A DNA stretch of 64,000 nt, taken from positions 1 to 64,000 of the forward strand of contig JALVYB010000073.1 of assembly GCA_027038175.1 (NCBI GenBank). The letters run 5' to 3'. The notes under the pieces are model-generated. The model was not told the origin of the DNA. It did no database searches and was given only the letters and a program-made list of their open reading frames with translations. How positions within the stretch are numbered: position 1 is the first letter of the stretch; every line of letters starts with the position of its first letter. Positions 42,024-50,502 of this stretch are shown in pieces. The DNA is from Caldifarciminota bacterium. GTDB taxonomy: Bacteria > Hydrothermota > Hydrothermia > UBA1063 > CAJXJZ01. Position numbers and translations under genes: made by a program.

Positions 42024-44106
42024 AATATGCCTCCTTTAGCCTTTCTTTGAGTTTTGAAAGTGCAAGTTGTTCTTCCTCGCTCAATTTTATCTTATTTTCT
42101 CTTAACTTAAACACGTAATCCCTGACTTTTTCAATTATGTCTCTGTCCCTGTAAAAGTGAAATACCCGGAATCCACCAAACCCATGCTGCCTTGTACCGA
42201 GAAACTCTCCAGGGCCTCTCATTTTAAGGTCTATCTCTGCGAGGTCAAACCCACTTTCGTATTTTTTAAGGGCCTTAACCCTTTCCAGTCCTTCTTCCGA
42301 TACTCCTTCTGACATTATAAGTATACAATAGGACTTCTTTTCACCTCTTCCCACCCTTCCCCTGAGCTGGTGTAGTTGAGCAAGTCCGAATCTGTCGGCA
42401 TGTTCAATGACCATTATTGTTGCATCCTTTACATCTATTCCTACCTCAATAACTGTGGTTGATACAAGCACGTTGAACCTGCCTGCTCTAAAATCCTCCA
42501 TTACCTTTCTCTTTTCCTCTGTTTTCATACGACCATGCAGTACACCTATATTTATGCCGTCTGGTTTTATCACGTTTAGATAATCATATAAATTAAAGAG
42601 GTCTTTAATTCCTTTTTCTCTTGAATAATCGCTTTCTTCAATCAGGGGTACGACTACATAGGCTTTTTCCCCTTTAAGAACTTTTTTGAACACCCATGAA
42701 TAAACCTCATCCCGTTTTCTTTCAACCTTAATTATGGTTTCTATTTTTCCTCTCCCAAGGGGTCTTTCTTTAAGTAATGATAATTCAAGATTCCCATATA
42801 AGGTTAAAGCAAGGCTTCTTGGAATTGGAGTTGCGGTCATCAAAAGCAAATGAGGTGTGTATTCCTCCTCTTTTCTCCATAGATTGTATCTCTGGAGGAC
42901 GCCAAATTTATGTTGCTCATCAATAACCACAAGTCCGAGTTTGTAGAACTCAACGTCCTCTGTAAGGAGAGCATGTGTCCCAACAAGAATATCTATATCT
43001 CCTTCTTTTAAATCATGCAAAATCTGCCTTCTTTCTTTGGTTTTTGTACTACCTTTTAATAATGCGAGTTTAATAGGTAAACCACTTACAAAGTTAAGGA
43101 GTACTAAAAAAATCTGGTCTGCAAGCGTTTCTGTTGGAGCCATTAAAGTTGCCTGATAACCATTCTCAACGGCTCTAAGCATGGAATAGATAGCAACTAC
43201 CGTTTTACCTGACCCCACGTCCCCCTGTAGTAATCTTTGCATGGGCACGTTTTTTTCGATATCATTCTCAATCTCTTTGATGACTCTTCTCTGTCCCTCT
43301 GTGAGGGAAAATGGAAGGTTCTCTAAAAATTTTGTGGACAATGTACCTTTTTTACTTAAAGGATAAGCCTTTCTAAGATTTTCTCGCTCAAGATTTAACC
43401 GCCAGAAAAACTGGAAGAGTTCTCTGAAGGCTATCTCCTTTCTGGCTTTTTCTCCCTCTTCAATGGTATCTGGAAAGTGCATCTTTCTTATGCTATCTGA
43501 AAGCGGTGATAAATTCTCTCTCTCTATGATAAATCGTGGCAGGTATTCAGGGAAGTCCAGGTCATTTTTTAAAATCTCATAAACAAGTTTACGGATAAAT
43601 CTGGAGTCCAGACCCTCAGTTTGTGGATACACAGGGATAACCATCCCGGCCACTATCTCGTCGTTGCTGTCTTTTCCAATAATGGAGTATTCCGGGTGAA
43701 TGAAAATAGGTTTCTGGTAGTATTTATCGAATTCGACTCGGCCAGTAACTATTATTTTTTCACCAACAGAAAATAGGTTTCTCATGTTTTTTACGAAGAA
43801 TACAACTTCAATCCATCCTGTTCCATCATCTACTATTATGCCAAAACCCTCTTTTCCAAAGAGTCTTCTTTTCCCTTTAAGTGTAATTCTACCTTGAATG
43901 GTGACATTTTCACCAGGTGTGATGTCTTTTATAGGTGTTATCTTTGTCCTGTCCTCGTATCTTCTTGGTACGAGAAAGAGGAGGTCCTCAACAGTTTTAA
44001 CACCTATTCTTCTAAAGAGGCTCTGTTTTTTGGGGCCTACTCCTTTAAGATAGCGAATGTCTTTCTTTAGAAAATCACTGTCTATTTTATTGATGCTGCC
44101 TGCCAT
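42013..44106 (-). CDS. recG: ATP-dependent DNA helicase RecG
   Basis: 697 residues. It remodels stalled replication forks and Holliday junctions. The N-terminal wedge/OB domain (ITPGENVTIQGRITLKGKRR) is followed by helicase motifs: GDVGSGKTVVA, MAPTETLADQ, the DEQH box VIDEQHKFG, LLMTATPIPRSL, GRMKTEEK, STTVIEVGID and QLRGRVGRG. It overlaps the D-aminopeptidase gene by 25 bases. Confidence 0.97.
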   Translation of the reverse strand: MAGSINKIDSDFLKKDIRYLKGVGPKKQSLFRRIGVKTVEDLLFLVPRRYEDRTKITPIKDITPGENVTIQGRITLKGKRRLFGKEGFGIIVDDGTGWIEVVFFVKNMRNLFSVGEKIIVTGRVEFDKYYQKPIFIHPEYSIIGKDSNDEIVAGMVIPVYPQTEGLDSRFIRKLVYEILKNDLDFPEYLPRFIIERENLSPLSDSIRKMHFPDTIEEGEKARKEIAFRELFQFFWRLNLERENLRKAYPLSKKGTLSTKFLENLPFSLTEGQRRVIKEIENDIEKNVPMQRLLQGDVGSGKTVVAIYSMLRAVENGYQATLMAPTETLADQIFLVLLNFVSGLPIKLALLKGSTKTKERRQILHDLKEGDIDILVGTHALLTEDVEFYKLGLVVIDEQHKFGVLQRYNLWRKEEEYTPHLLLMTATPIPRSLALTLYGNLELSLLKERPLGRGKIETIIKVERKRDEVYSWVFKKVLKGEKAYVVVPLIEESDYSREKGIKDLFNLYDYLNVIKPDGINIGVLHGRMKTEEKRKVMEDFRAGRFNVLVSTTVIEVGIDVKDATIMVIEHADRFGLAQLHQLRGRVGRGEKKSYCILIMSEGVSEEGLERVKALKKYESGFDLAEIDLKMRGPGEFLGTRQHGFGGFRVFHFYRDRDIIEKVRDYVFKLRENKIKLSEEEQLALSKLKERLKEAYYVA

Positions 44107-44918
44107 GCGATAATTGAAGATGCCACGATAAATCTGTAAATATCACGAAAATCCTCTGAACGGTATTTTATTCTTCTTCCATCCACCCTCTCGACAGAAG
44201 GCATGATTGAAATAAGGTCAGCACGAAGGGTGTCTTTTAACAGAATTTCCACTTCATATGGGGGTGAAAAAACAGGATTATTCTCAACAAAGTCTTTGAA
44301 TTTACCGTCCTGCAATTTTTTAATTGCACTCTCGATTTTTTTAACTCTTTCTGAGTAAAGTTTGTCTCTTTCATAGAGCAACACAGCACTGTGACCTCTT
44401 GCCTCTTTTGTTATAAGAAATTCTGTAAGAGGAAAATGTGGAGAAGAAAATTCAAAAAGGGCACTGTCTCCGGAAATGAAAATTACAGGGACCCTGTAAA
44501 GAGAGGCATATATGGCGTTGATTTCAGATTCTCCTACAACCTTTCCATTTATTTTTATTTCAAAGAAACTTGAAGAGGAGTATGTGTGATCCATTGCTCC
44601 ATAGATATGCCCAACCGGAGCATGATAGCCAATGAACATCGCAGCATCAAAACTCTCATCAAGACCCTCCATCATATAAAACATTCTGGGAAATCCTCGC
44701 ACAAGTTCGAAATTTACATTGATTTTTTCCGGTAAAATATTGGTACCCAGAGCATGGGAATCACATACGCGGATAGACGCTCTTGTATCAATTTCAAGTA
44801 AAGTATCCAGTGTATCTGCAAGTTCCTGGGTCATAAGAAGAGACACCCTCTCCTGAGGTTCTCTAAAATGACTTGTGCCCCACACCCCTTCCATGTCAAT
44901 TGAGATAAAGTATCTCAT
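44082..44918 (-). CDS. M55-family D-aminopeptidase (DppA-like)
   Basis: 278 residues. The zinc-site signature SIDMEGVWG (Asp8 and Glu10) matches DppA, with His residues in DSHALG, GYHAPVG and MDHTYSS, and GESEINA. Family members cut D-amino-acid peptides, often from cell wall turnover. The C-terminal 90 residues are less typical. AAGGAGGATG precedes the ATG, 11 bases after the dGTPase gene. Confidence 0.9.
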   Translation of the reverse strand: MRYFISIDMEGVWGTSHFREPQERVSLLMTQELADTLDTLLEIDTRASIRVCDSHALGTNILPEKINVNFELVRGFPRMFYMMEGLDESFDAAMFIGYHAPVGHIYGAMDHTYSSSSFFEIKINGKVVGESEINAIYASLYRVPVIFISGDSALFEFSSPHFPLTEFLITKEARGHSAVLLYERDKLYSERVKKIESAIKKLQDGKFKDFVENNPVFSPPYEVEILLKDTLRADLISIMPSVERVDGRRIKYRSEDFRDIYRFIVASSIIAWQAASIK

Positions 44919-44929
44919 TTACATCCTCC

Positions 44930-45970
44930 TTAAAATGTGGCCCATGGTTTGGGAATGAAAAGTTCGTGAAATACTTCTATGGCATAGCGGTCTGTCATAC
45001 CAGAGATATAATCTCGCACAGCCTGCCAGGGCTGATAATCCCTTTTTACTGACTTTATTTTAGAGTAGAGGGGTATTTTGTCAAGGTTTTTCATAAAGTA
45101 GTTGAATAAAAACTCAAGAATATTCTCTGCCTTGTCCGATTCCGATTTGACATAATGATTGAGGTATACTCTCTCCTTCAAGAAATCCCGCATTTTCTTT
45201 ATCATAATATCCATTTCTGCATCATAGGCTACTTTCTCATAATCGAGTTTAATGGTTGTCTCGATAATGTTTGCTACAATTGTAGTGATTCTGTCTCCAT
45301 GAGACCTGCCGAAGTAATCAAGAAGTTCTTCCGGTACATCGTCTAATTTAAGAACTCGTGCTCTTAGAGCATCGTCAAGGTCGTGATTAATATAGGCCAC
45401 AATATCGGAGATTCTTACGACCTGACCTTCAAGTGTTGATGGAACATCAGCGTTTAGTATTTCACCAAAGCCCTTTGAGTGTTTTACTATTCCCTCTCTC
45501 ACTTCCCATGTGAGGTTGAGCCCCTTACCATCTTTTTCAATGTAGTCCACAACTCGGAGGGATTGATGCGGATGTTTGAACCCACCATGGTCTTTGAGAA
45601 GTTTATTGAGAACAGCCTCGCCGGTGTGTCCAAAAGGTGTATGACCCAGGTCGTGTCCGAGGGCAATTGCCTCAATCAAATCCTCGTTCAACATGAGGGC
45701 TCTTCCTATGGTTCTTGCTATTTGTGCGACCTCAAGAGTATGGGTAAGCCTCGTTCTATAGTGATCTCCAACAGGTGAGAGAAAAACCTGTGTTTTGTGC
45801 TTTAACCTGCGAAATGCCTTGGAATGGATAATCCTGTCCCTATCTCTCTGGAACTCGGTTCTAAATCTACAGGGCTCTTCTTCTCTCTTTCTTCCTCTTG
45901 TGTTTCTGGACTTTGCAGCCTTTGGGTGAAGAAAAGTATTTTCTCTCTCCTCAATTTTTTCTCTGTACAT
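44930..45970 (-). CDS. dGTPase-like HD-domain triphosphohydrolase
   Basis: About 346 residues. HD motifs are [35 protein letters not shown] and [17 protein letters not shown], with [14 protein letters not shown] upstream. The enzyme splits dNTPs to nucleoside and triphosphate, controlling dNTP pools. The frame opens at 45988, but the ATG at 45970 gives the family N-terminus [10 protein letters not shown] and overlaps moxR by 20 bases. The tail WATF is a short helical end. Confidence 0.92.
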   Translation of the reverse strand: MYREKIEERENTFLHPKAAKSRNTRGRKREEEPCRFRTEFQRDRDRIIHSKAFRRLKHKTQVFLSPVGDHYRTRLTHTLEVAQIARTIGRALMLNEDLIEAIALGHDLGHTPFGHTGEAVLNKLLKDHGGFKHPHQSLRVVDYIEKDGKGLNLTWEVREGIVKHSKGFGEILNADVPSTLEGQVVRISDIVAYINHDLDDALRARVLKLDDVPEELLDYFGRSHGDRITTIVANIIETTIKLDYEKVAYDAEMDIMIKKMRDFLKERVYLNHYVKSESDKAENILEFLFNYFMKNLDKIPLYSKIKSVKRDYQPWQAVRDYISGMTDRYAIEVFHELFIPKPWATF

Positions 45971-46934
45971 GCTGCAAAACCCTCTCAATTATATCTTCTT
46001 TTTTTACACCTTCTGCCTCAGCCCTGTAATTTAAAATGAGTCTATGACGCAAAACGTCATAGACAAGTTCATTTACCTCTTTTGTTGTTGCAACCGGTTT
46101 ACCGTACAAAAGAGCAAGTGCCTTGGCACCCAGTACAAGGTACTGGGATGCTCTTGGACCTGCTCCATAAAGCACGTATTCTTTTACTTCTTTTACACTG
46201 GAGTAATCTGGACGTGTCTGGCGTGCTATTTTTACTGCATAGTCTATAACATGTTCACCGGCAGGAAGAGAAAGGACAAAGGATTGAAATGCAAGTATAT
46301 CTTCTCTTGATATAATTTTATGTGGCGTTTCTTCCTCATGTGTGGTAGTAAGTTCCACAACCCTTTTCTCATCCTCAAAGTCCGGGTAATCTATCACTAT
46401 TTCAAACATAAATCTGTCAAGTTGTGCCTCTGGAAGGGGATAGGTTCCTTCTTGCTCAATAGGATTCTGGGTCGCAATAACTGTGAATGGCCTTGGAAGG
46501 TCATAAGTCTTTCCCTGAATGGTGACCTTTCTTTCCTGCATAGCTTCAAGAAGTGCAGATTGAGTTTTGGGAGGGGTTCTGTTTATCTCATCCGCAAGTA
46601 TCAGATTGGCAAAAACCGGACCTTTTACAAATTTAAAATACCTTCTTCCCTCCTGATTCGTATCTATAATTTCTGTACCCAGAATATCTGATGGCATAAG
46701 GTCTGGCGTAAACTGGATACGGGAAAATTCAAGGTCCAGAATCTCTGAAAGCGTCTTTATAATTCTCGTTTTTGCAAGTCCTGGCACACCTGTAACAATC
46801 GAATGCCCCTCGCATAAAAGCGTAACGACAATTTTCTTTACCACATCCTTCTGACCTATTATTCTCTTTTCAAGTTCAAGATTCAGGGATTCCCAGAGTT
46901 TTGTTGCCGTCTGAAGTTTCTCTTCTATACTCAT
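45951..46934 (-). CDS. MoxR-family AAA+ ATPase
   Basis: 327 residues. Walker A is GVPGLAKTR, Walker [21 protein letters not shown], sensor 1 [20 protein letters not shown] and the arginine finger region LDRFMFE. A C-terminal lid domain has [18 protein letters not shown]. MoxR proteins act as chaperones, normally with DUF58 and vWA proteins; none is next to it here. There is no Shine-Dalgarno at the ATG. It leads the operon dgt-dppA-recG-lipoprotein. Confidence 0.94.
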   Translation of the reverse strand: MSIEEKLQTATKLWESLNLELEKRIIGQKDVVKKIVVTLLCEGHSIVTGVPGLAKTRIIKTLSEILDLEFSRIQFTPDLMPSDILGTEIIDTNQEGRRYFKFVKGPVFANLILADEINRTPPKTQSALLEAMQERKVTIQGKTYDLPRPFTVIATQNPIEQEGTYPLPEAQLDRFMFEIVIDYPDFEDEKRVVELTTTHEEETPHKIISREDILAFQSFVLSLPAGEHVIDYAVKIARQTRPDYSSVKEVKEYVLYGAGPRASQYLVLGAKALALLYGKPVATTKEVNELVYDVLRHRLILNYRAEAEGVKKEDIIERVLQHVQRKN

Positions 46935-46942
46935 ACTTTACA

Positions 46943-46971
46943 ATTATAAAGCCCTGTTCTGGAAATTGGAA
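46943..46971 (-). promoter_or_regulatory. Candidate promoter of moxR, nearly leaderless
   Basis: On the minus strand, a perfect TATAAT (46943-46948) lies 8 bases before the ATG. The best -35 at 17-base spacing is the weak TTCCAA (46966-46971), so only the -10 is convincing. Confidence 0.4.
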
Positions 46972-47016
46972 ATCATTATACAACACTCTATGCAAAATCT
47001 GCCATTTTAAAAATTC

Positions 47017-47045
47017 TTGACATTTCGCATTAAAAGGTATAGAAT
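47017..47045 (+). promoter_or_regulatory. Promoter of the LVIVD propeller gene
   Basis: A perfect TTGACA (47017-47022), a 17-base spacer and TAGAAT (47040-47045). The short leader of about 15 bases contains ACAGGAGGT. Confidence 0.75.
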
Positions 47046-47066
47046 TAATTTAACAGGAGGTAAACC

Positions 47067-49265
47067 ATGAAAAATGCAAAGTTATTATTATTCATAGCAT
47101 TACTTTTGCTTCCTGTTTCCCTCTTCTCCCAGTACTGGTCCTCACCATGGAAAAGATATGTATTCAGAACCTCAAATCTTTCAATTGCCTATGATAAATA
47201 TAGACAAATGGCATTCTTCGCTTCAGGTGAGCTTATTAACATCACAAATCTTGATTTCAATAACGGCCCCGCACTTCAGCCTGAAGAAATAACTTTCAAA
47301 GACCAGGAAGTTATCCGAACTATGGAAGAGATTCGCGTAATTACGTACAATGATATCACCAAAACTCTTTACATAGCCACCAGGAATAAAAAACTGGAGG
47401 TCTGGGACATTAATCACATTCAAACCCCTCAAAAGGTAACAACCATTGAACTCTCAGGTGATGCACAGGATATGTACCTTTATGGAAATTATTTATACTT
47501 AGCACTGGGAAATGCAGGACTTTCAATATTTGATGTCTCTAATCCATCAGCCCCTGTTGAAATAAACACCTACAGTACTCCTGGTGAAGCGACTGGAATA
47601 TTCGTCTATAAAAATTATGCCTATGTTGCTAACGGAGACTCAGGACTGAGAATAATAGACATTCATGACCCACAGAATCCATACGAGGTTGGTTTCTGTT
47701 ATACACCTGGATATGCCAGCAAAGTTAATGTCAATGGAACTTATGCCTATATAGCAGATGGAGACTCAGGGCTTACTATCATTGATATTTCTTCTATAAG
47801 CACACCTCAGATTATTGTCACAATAGACAGTTTTGATGGATATTGCAGTGATGTCTTTGTAAAAGATAATTACTCTTATGTAGCCGCTAAAAGTTTGTAT
47901 GCTATTGATATAAGCGACCCGATAAATCCCAATATTTCTTACAACTACTCCATTGATGACTCCATTTTCAGGGTTTTTGTTACAGACAGTTTTGCTTTCA
48001 TAGGAACAAGAGATTTTGGGATTATCGCTATAGATTTACCTACAGATAGCACCGGTTTAAAGGAAACAGGCAAATATGCTATTACAAGAAGTTTTATAAA
48101 AGGCTTATATTTTAATCAACAGGACAATTCCCTTTACCTTGCTGACACTTTATATGGAATAAGAAGGGTAAATCCATGGCATGATGACACTATAACCTCC
48201 TGCAGAATAACGGGAGCCCCTAATAATGTATTTCTTCAGGGAAACTATGCTTATGTGGCAGACGGAGATTCAGGACTCAGAATAATAGACATACACAACC
48301 CGGACAGTATGTATGAGGCAGGTTTCTGTTATCTACCCGGTTATGCAAAGGATGTATATGTTAATGGACAGTATGCCTATGTATCTGCTTCCGATGCAGG
48401 ACTTGTAATAGTTGATATATCAGATCCAACAGATCCTGTGGTAACAGGTTCCTACGATACCCCTGGGACAGCAGAAGGTGTATTTGTATCAGGGAATTAC
48501 GCCTATATAGCTGACGGGGATTCAGGACTCAGGATAATCGATGTAAGTAACCCCTCATTACCTTCTGAGGTAGGGTATTACGATACTCCTGGATACGCCT
48601 ATAAGGTCTCTGTTTTTGGAGATTCTGCTTATGTGGCTGATGGACCGGGAGGAATAAGGGAAATTTCAGTCTCGAATCCCACATACCCAATTGAAACCTC
48701 CCATTTTGAGGAAGGACAGGAAGCAATAAGCATTTTTGTGGATTATGATGTTTTTTATGGTAAACTCATTCTTGCAGGGTTCAAGGACTATGTATTCTCA
48801 GGACTCCCGGATTCAAATCAAATAGCTTTTGTAGGTCAGCGCCATTCGTGGGGAATTTATTGGTTCCATGAGGACTTTCTTCAGGGGTACCCCTGGGATA
48901 TATGGAATCTACCCGGTTCTTATGATGCCATTGCCGAAGGGGACATGGGGGTAGAAATATATTTCTATGCTGTAGGGATTAAAGAGACTCCTGACGAAAA
49001 GTCGTCTTCCAAAATAACACTTGATGGCAATATAATCAAAAATAACATCACCCTAAACTTCCAGAAACCACTGAAAGATTGGATAACTGCAGCGATTTAC
49101 AGTATTGACGGAAGAGAGGTTAAAAAATACTTAATCAGCCCTGAGATAACAGAGACAGGCGACAGAATAAGGATACCTGTTCAGGAAATGAGAAATGGTG
49201 TTTATCTATTGAGACTGAAAGGAAGAGACATTGCAATTACCAGGACGATTGAGGTGTATCATTGA
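47067..49265 (+). CDS. Secreted LVIVD-repeat beta-propeller protein with C-terminal sorting domain
   Basis: 732 residues. The signal peptide is LLLFIALLLLPVSLFSQ. At least eight LVIVD-type blades follow, for example YAYVANGDSGLRIIDIHDP, YAYIADGDSGLTIIDISSI, YAYVADGDSGLRIIDIHNP and YAYIADGDSGLRIIDVSNP. Several blades are near copies (GFCYTPGYA, GFCYLPGYA). The last 80 residues (WITAAIYSIDGREVKKYL, MRNGVYLLRLKGRD) form a type IX-like C-terminal domain. It is probably an exported surface protein; binding partner unknown. It resembles the protein at 3174-5285. Confidence 0.88.
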   Translation: MKNAKLLLFIALLLLPVSLFSQYWSSPWKRYVFRTSNLSIAYDKYRQMAFFASGELINITNLDFNNGPALQPEEITFKDQEVIRTMEEIRVITYNDITKTLYIATRNKKLEVWDINHIQTPQKVTTIELSGDAQDMYLYGNYLYLALGNAGLSIFDVSNPSAPVEINTYSTPGEATGIFVYKNYAYVANGDSGLRIIDIHDPQNPYEVGFCYTPGYASKVNVNGTYAYIADGDSGLTIIDISSISTPQIIVTIDSFDGYCSDVFVKDNYSYVAAKSLYAIDISDPINPNISYNYSIDDSIFRVFVTDSFAFIGTRDFGIIAIDLPTDSTGLKETGKYAITRSFIKGLYFNQQDNSLYLADTLYGIRRVNPWHDDTITSCRITGAPNNVFLQGNYAYVADGDSGLRIIDIHNPDSMYEAGFCYLPGYAKDVYVNGQYAYVSASDAGLVIVDISDPTDPVVTGSYDTPGTAEGVFVSGNYAYIADGDSGLRIIDVSNPSLPSEVGYYDTPGYAYKVSVFGDSAYVADGPGGIREISVSNPTYPIETSHFEEGQEAISIFVDYDVFYGKLILAGFKDYVFSGLPDSNQIAFVGQRHSWGIYWFHEDFLQGYPWDIWNLPGSYDAIAEGDMGVEIYFYAVGIKETPDEKSSSKITLDGNIIKNNITLNFQKPLKDWITAAIYSIDGREVKKYLISPEITETGDRIRIPVQEMRNGVYLLRLKGRDIAITRTIEVYH

Positions 49266-49339
49266 TGGGAACTGTTTTCGAAATTTATGTGCTCGATTCT
49301 TCAATTATAATTTCTATAACTCGAAAGAATAGGAAATTA

Positions 49340-49368
49340 TTGCATGAATAGGTCGTACACCTTATAAT
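49340..49368 (+). promoter_or_regulatory. Promoter of the YfaP-like lipoprotein gene
   Basis: TTGCAT (49340-49345), a 17-base spacer and TATAAT (49363-49368), about 23 bases before the ATG at 49392, which has AAGGAGGGAAAG upstream. Confidence 0.65.
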
Positions 49369-49391
49369 TGGCAAATAAAAAGGAGGGAAAG

Positions 49392-50378
49392 ATGAAGTAT
49401 ATAAAATATGCAGGGATTTTATTCCTTGCTGTCCTGGTTGTAGTATCATCATGTAAAAAAGAGGAAGAAGCAAACCCAAAGCAGACTACAGAGTCATTTT
49501 TTACAGTATCAAATGCCACTTATCATGAGGGTGAAATGCCTGCCCCTCAGGGAAGTGCCAGTGAACAACCCTCAATCACCACCATTCAGGGTACACATTA
49601 TGTAGTTCCTGGAGGCGCAAATACAGTTTCTATTATAGGTGATGATGCTCAAGGAGATATAAACAAAATATATGTGGGGGTTCAGGGCGTTGATGGTTAT
49701 TTTTCACTCAACTATGGTACAACAAAGGCTACTGATACAATAATGCTCACTCTTACACTTAATAATAGCATTCCTCTCGACTCGTTCATAATAGTTTTTG
49801 AGCTTGGAGACAATGCAGGCAATATAAGTGAACCCACATCACTTCTTGTGCATCAGGCAGAAGTACAGAGAGGAAAACTTGAGATATCTCTTTCCTGGGA
49901 CCTCTACAACGATATAGACCTTCATGTGGTACAGCCTGATAGCGAAGAAATTTATTATGGAAGGAGACAGAGTACAGAAGGCGGATATCTCGACCTTGAT
50001 TCCAATGCAGCATGCAGTATAGATAGTATAAACAATGAGCATGTTATTTATCCGGATACTGCTGTTATCCTGACTGGTACTTACATAGTAAGAGTTGATT
50101 TCTACTCACAATGTGACTATCAGGATAGTTCCGTTACGCATTATGTTGTTACAGCGAGATATAACGGTGAACTTATATCGCCTTCTTCAGGAACAAATCC
50201 CTATGAAGGTACCTTCCAGCCGTTCACTGATGATGGTGGCGGGGAAGGCTCAGGTGTGGAAGTTATGAGATTCAATATTAATAATACAAAATCGTTGTCG
50301 CTGTACTCATTCGAGTTTCCCAGCAAAAATAATAACAAGGAAACAAAAACGAAGAAACCATGTAAAGTTTGTAAATAA
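49392..50378 (+). CDS. Lipoprotein with YfaP/DUF2135-like domain
   Basis: 328 residues from the ATG at 49392, chosen because it follows AGGAGGG and begins the signal peptide; the frame opens at a TTG at 49368 that overlaps the -10 box. The lipobox is VVVSSC followed by KKEEEA. A middle beta-domain spans about 40-160. The C-terminal domain, with ISLSWDLYNDIDLHVVQP, GGYLDLDSNAAC and GTYIVRVDFYSQ, matches the YfaP/DUF2135 pattern and may bind calcium. Function is unknown. It is a single-gene unit with its own promoter and terminator. Confidence 0.78.
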   Translation: MKYIKYAGILFLAVLVVVSSCKKEEEANPKQTTESFFTVSNATYHEGEMPAPQGSASEQPSITTIQGTHYVVPGGANTVSIIGDDAQGDINKIYVGVQGVDGYFSLNYGTTKATDTIMLTLTLNNSIPLDSFIIVFELGDNAGNISEPTSLLVHQAEVQRGKLEISLSWDLYNDIDLHVVQPDSEEIYYGRRQSTEGGYLDLDSNAACSIDSINNEHVIYPDTAVILTGTYIVRVDFYSQCDYQDSSVTHYVVTARYNGELISPSSGTNPYEGTFQPFTDDGGGEGSGVEVMRFNINNTKSLSLYSFEFPSKNNNKETKTKKPCKVCK

Positions 50379-50396
50379 CAGGCATTTATTATGAAG

Positions 50397-50423
50397 AAGT
50401 CCGCCTTTTGGCGGACTTATTTT
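50397..50423 (+). terminator. Intrinsic terminator after the YfaP-like lipoprotein gene
   Basis: A perfect 9-bp stem AAGTCCGCC / GGCGGACTT with a TTTT loop (50397-50418) is followed by ATTTTATC. It lies 19 bases after the stop codon. Confidence 0.85.
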
Positions 50424-50466
50424 ATCATCTTCTATTATTCGTTATTTCTTTCAAAAATAGTCTCAT

Positions 50467-50495
50467 TTGAAACTTTCATAGAATGGGTTTAAAAT
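50467..50495 (+). promoter_or_regulatory. Promoter of the GGDEF-ATPase gene, leaderless
   Basis: TTGAAA (50467-50472), a 17-base spacer and TAAAAT (50490-50495), then 7 bases to the ATG at 50503. Transcription should start at or one base before the start codon; there is no Shine-Dalgarno. Confidence 0.65.
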
Positions 50496-50502
50496 TATAA
50501 CG

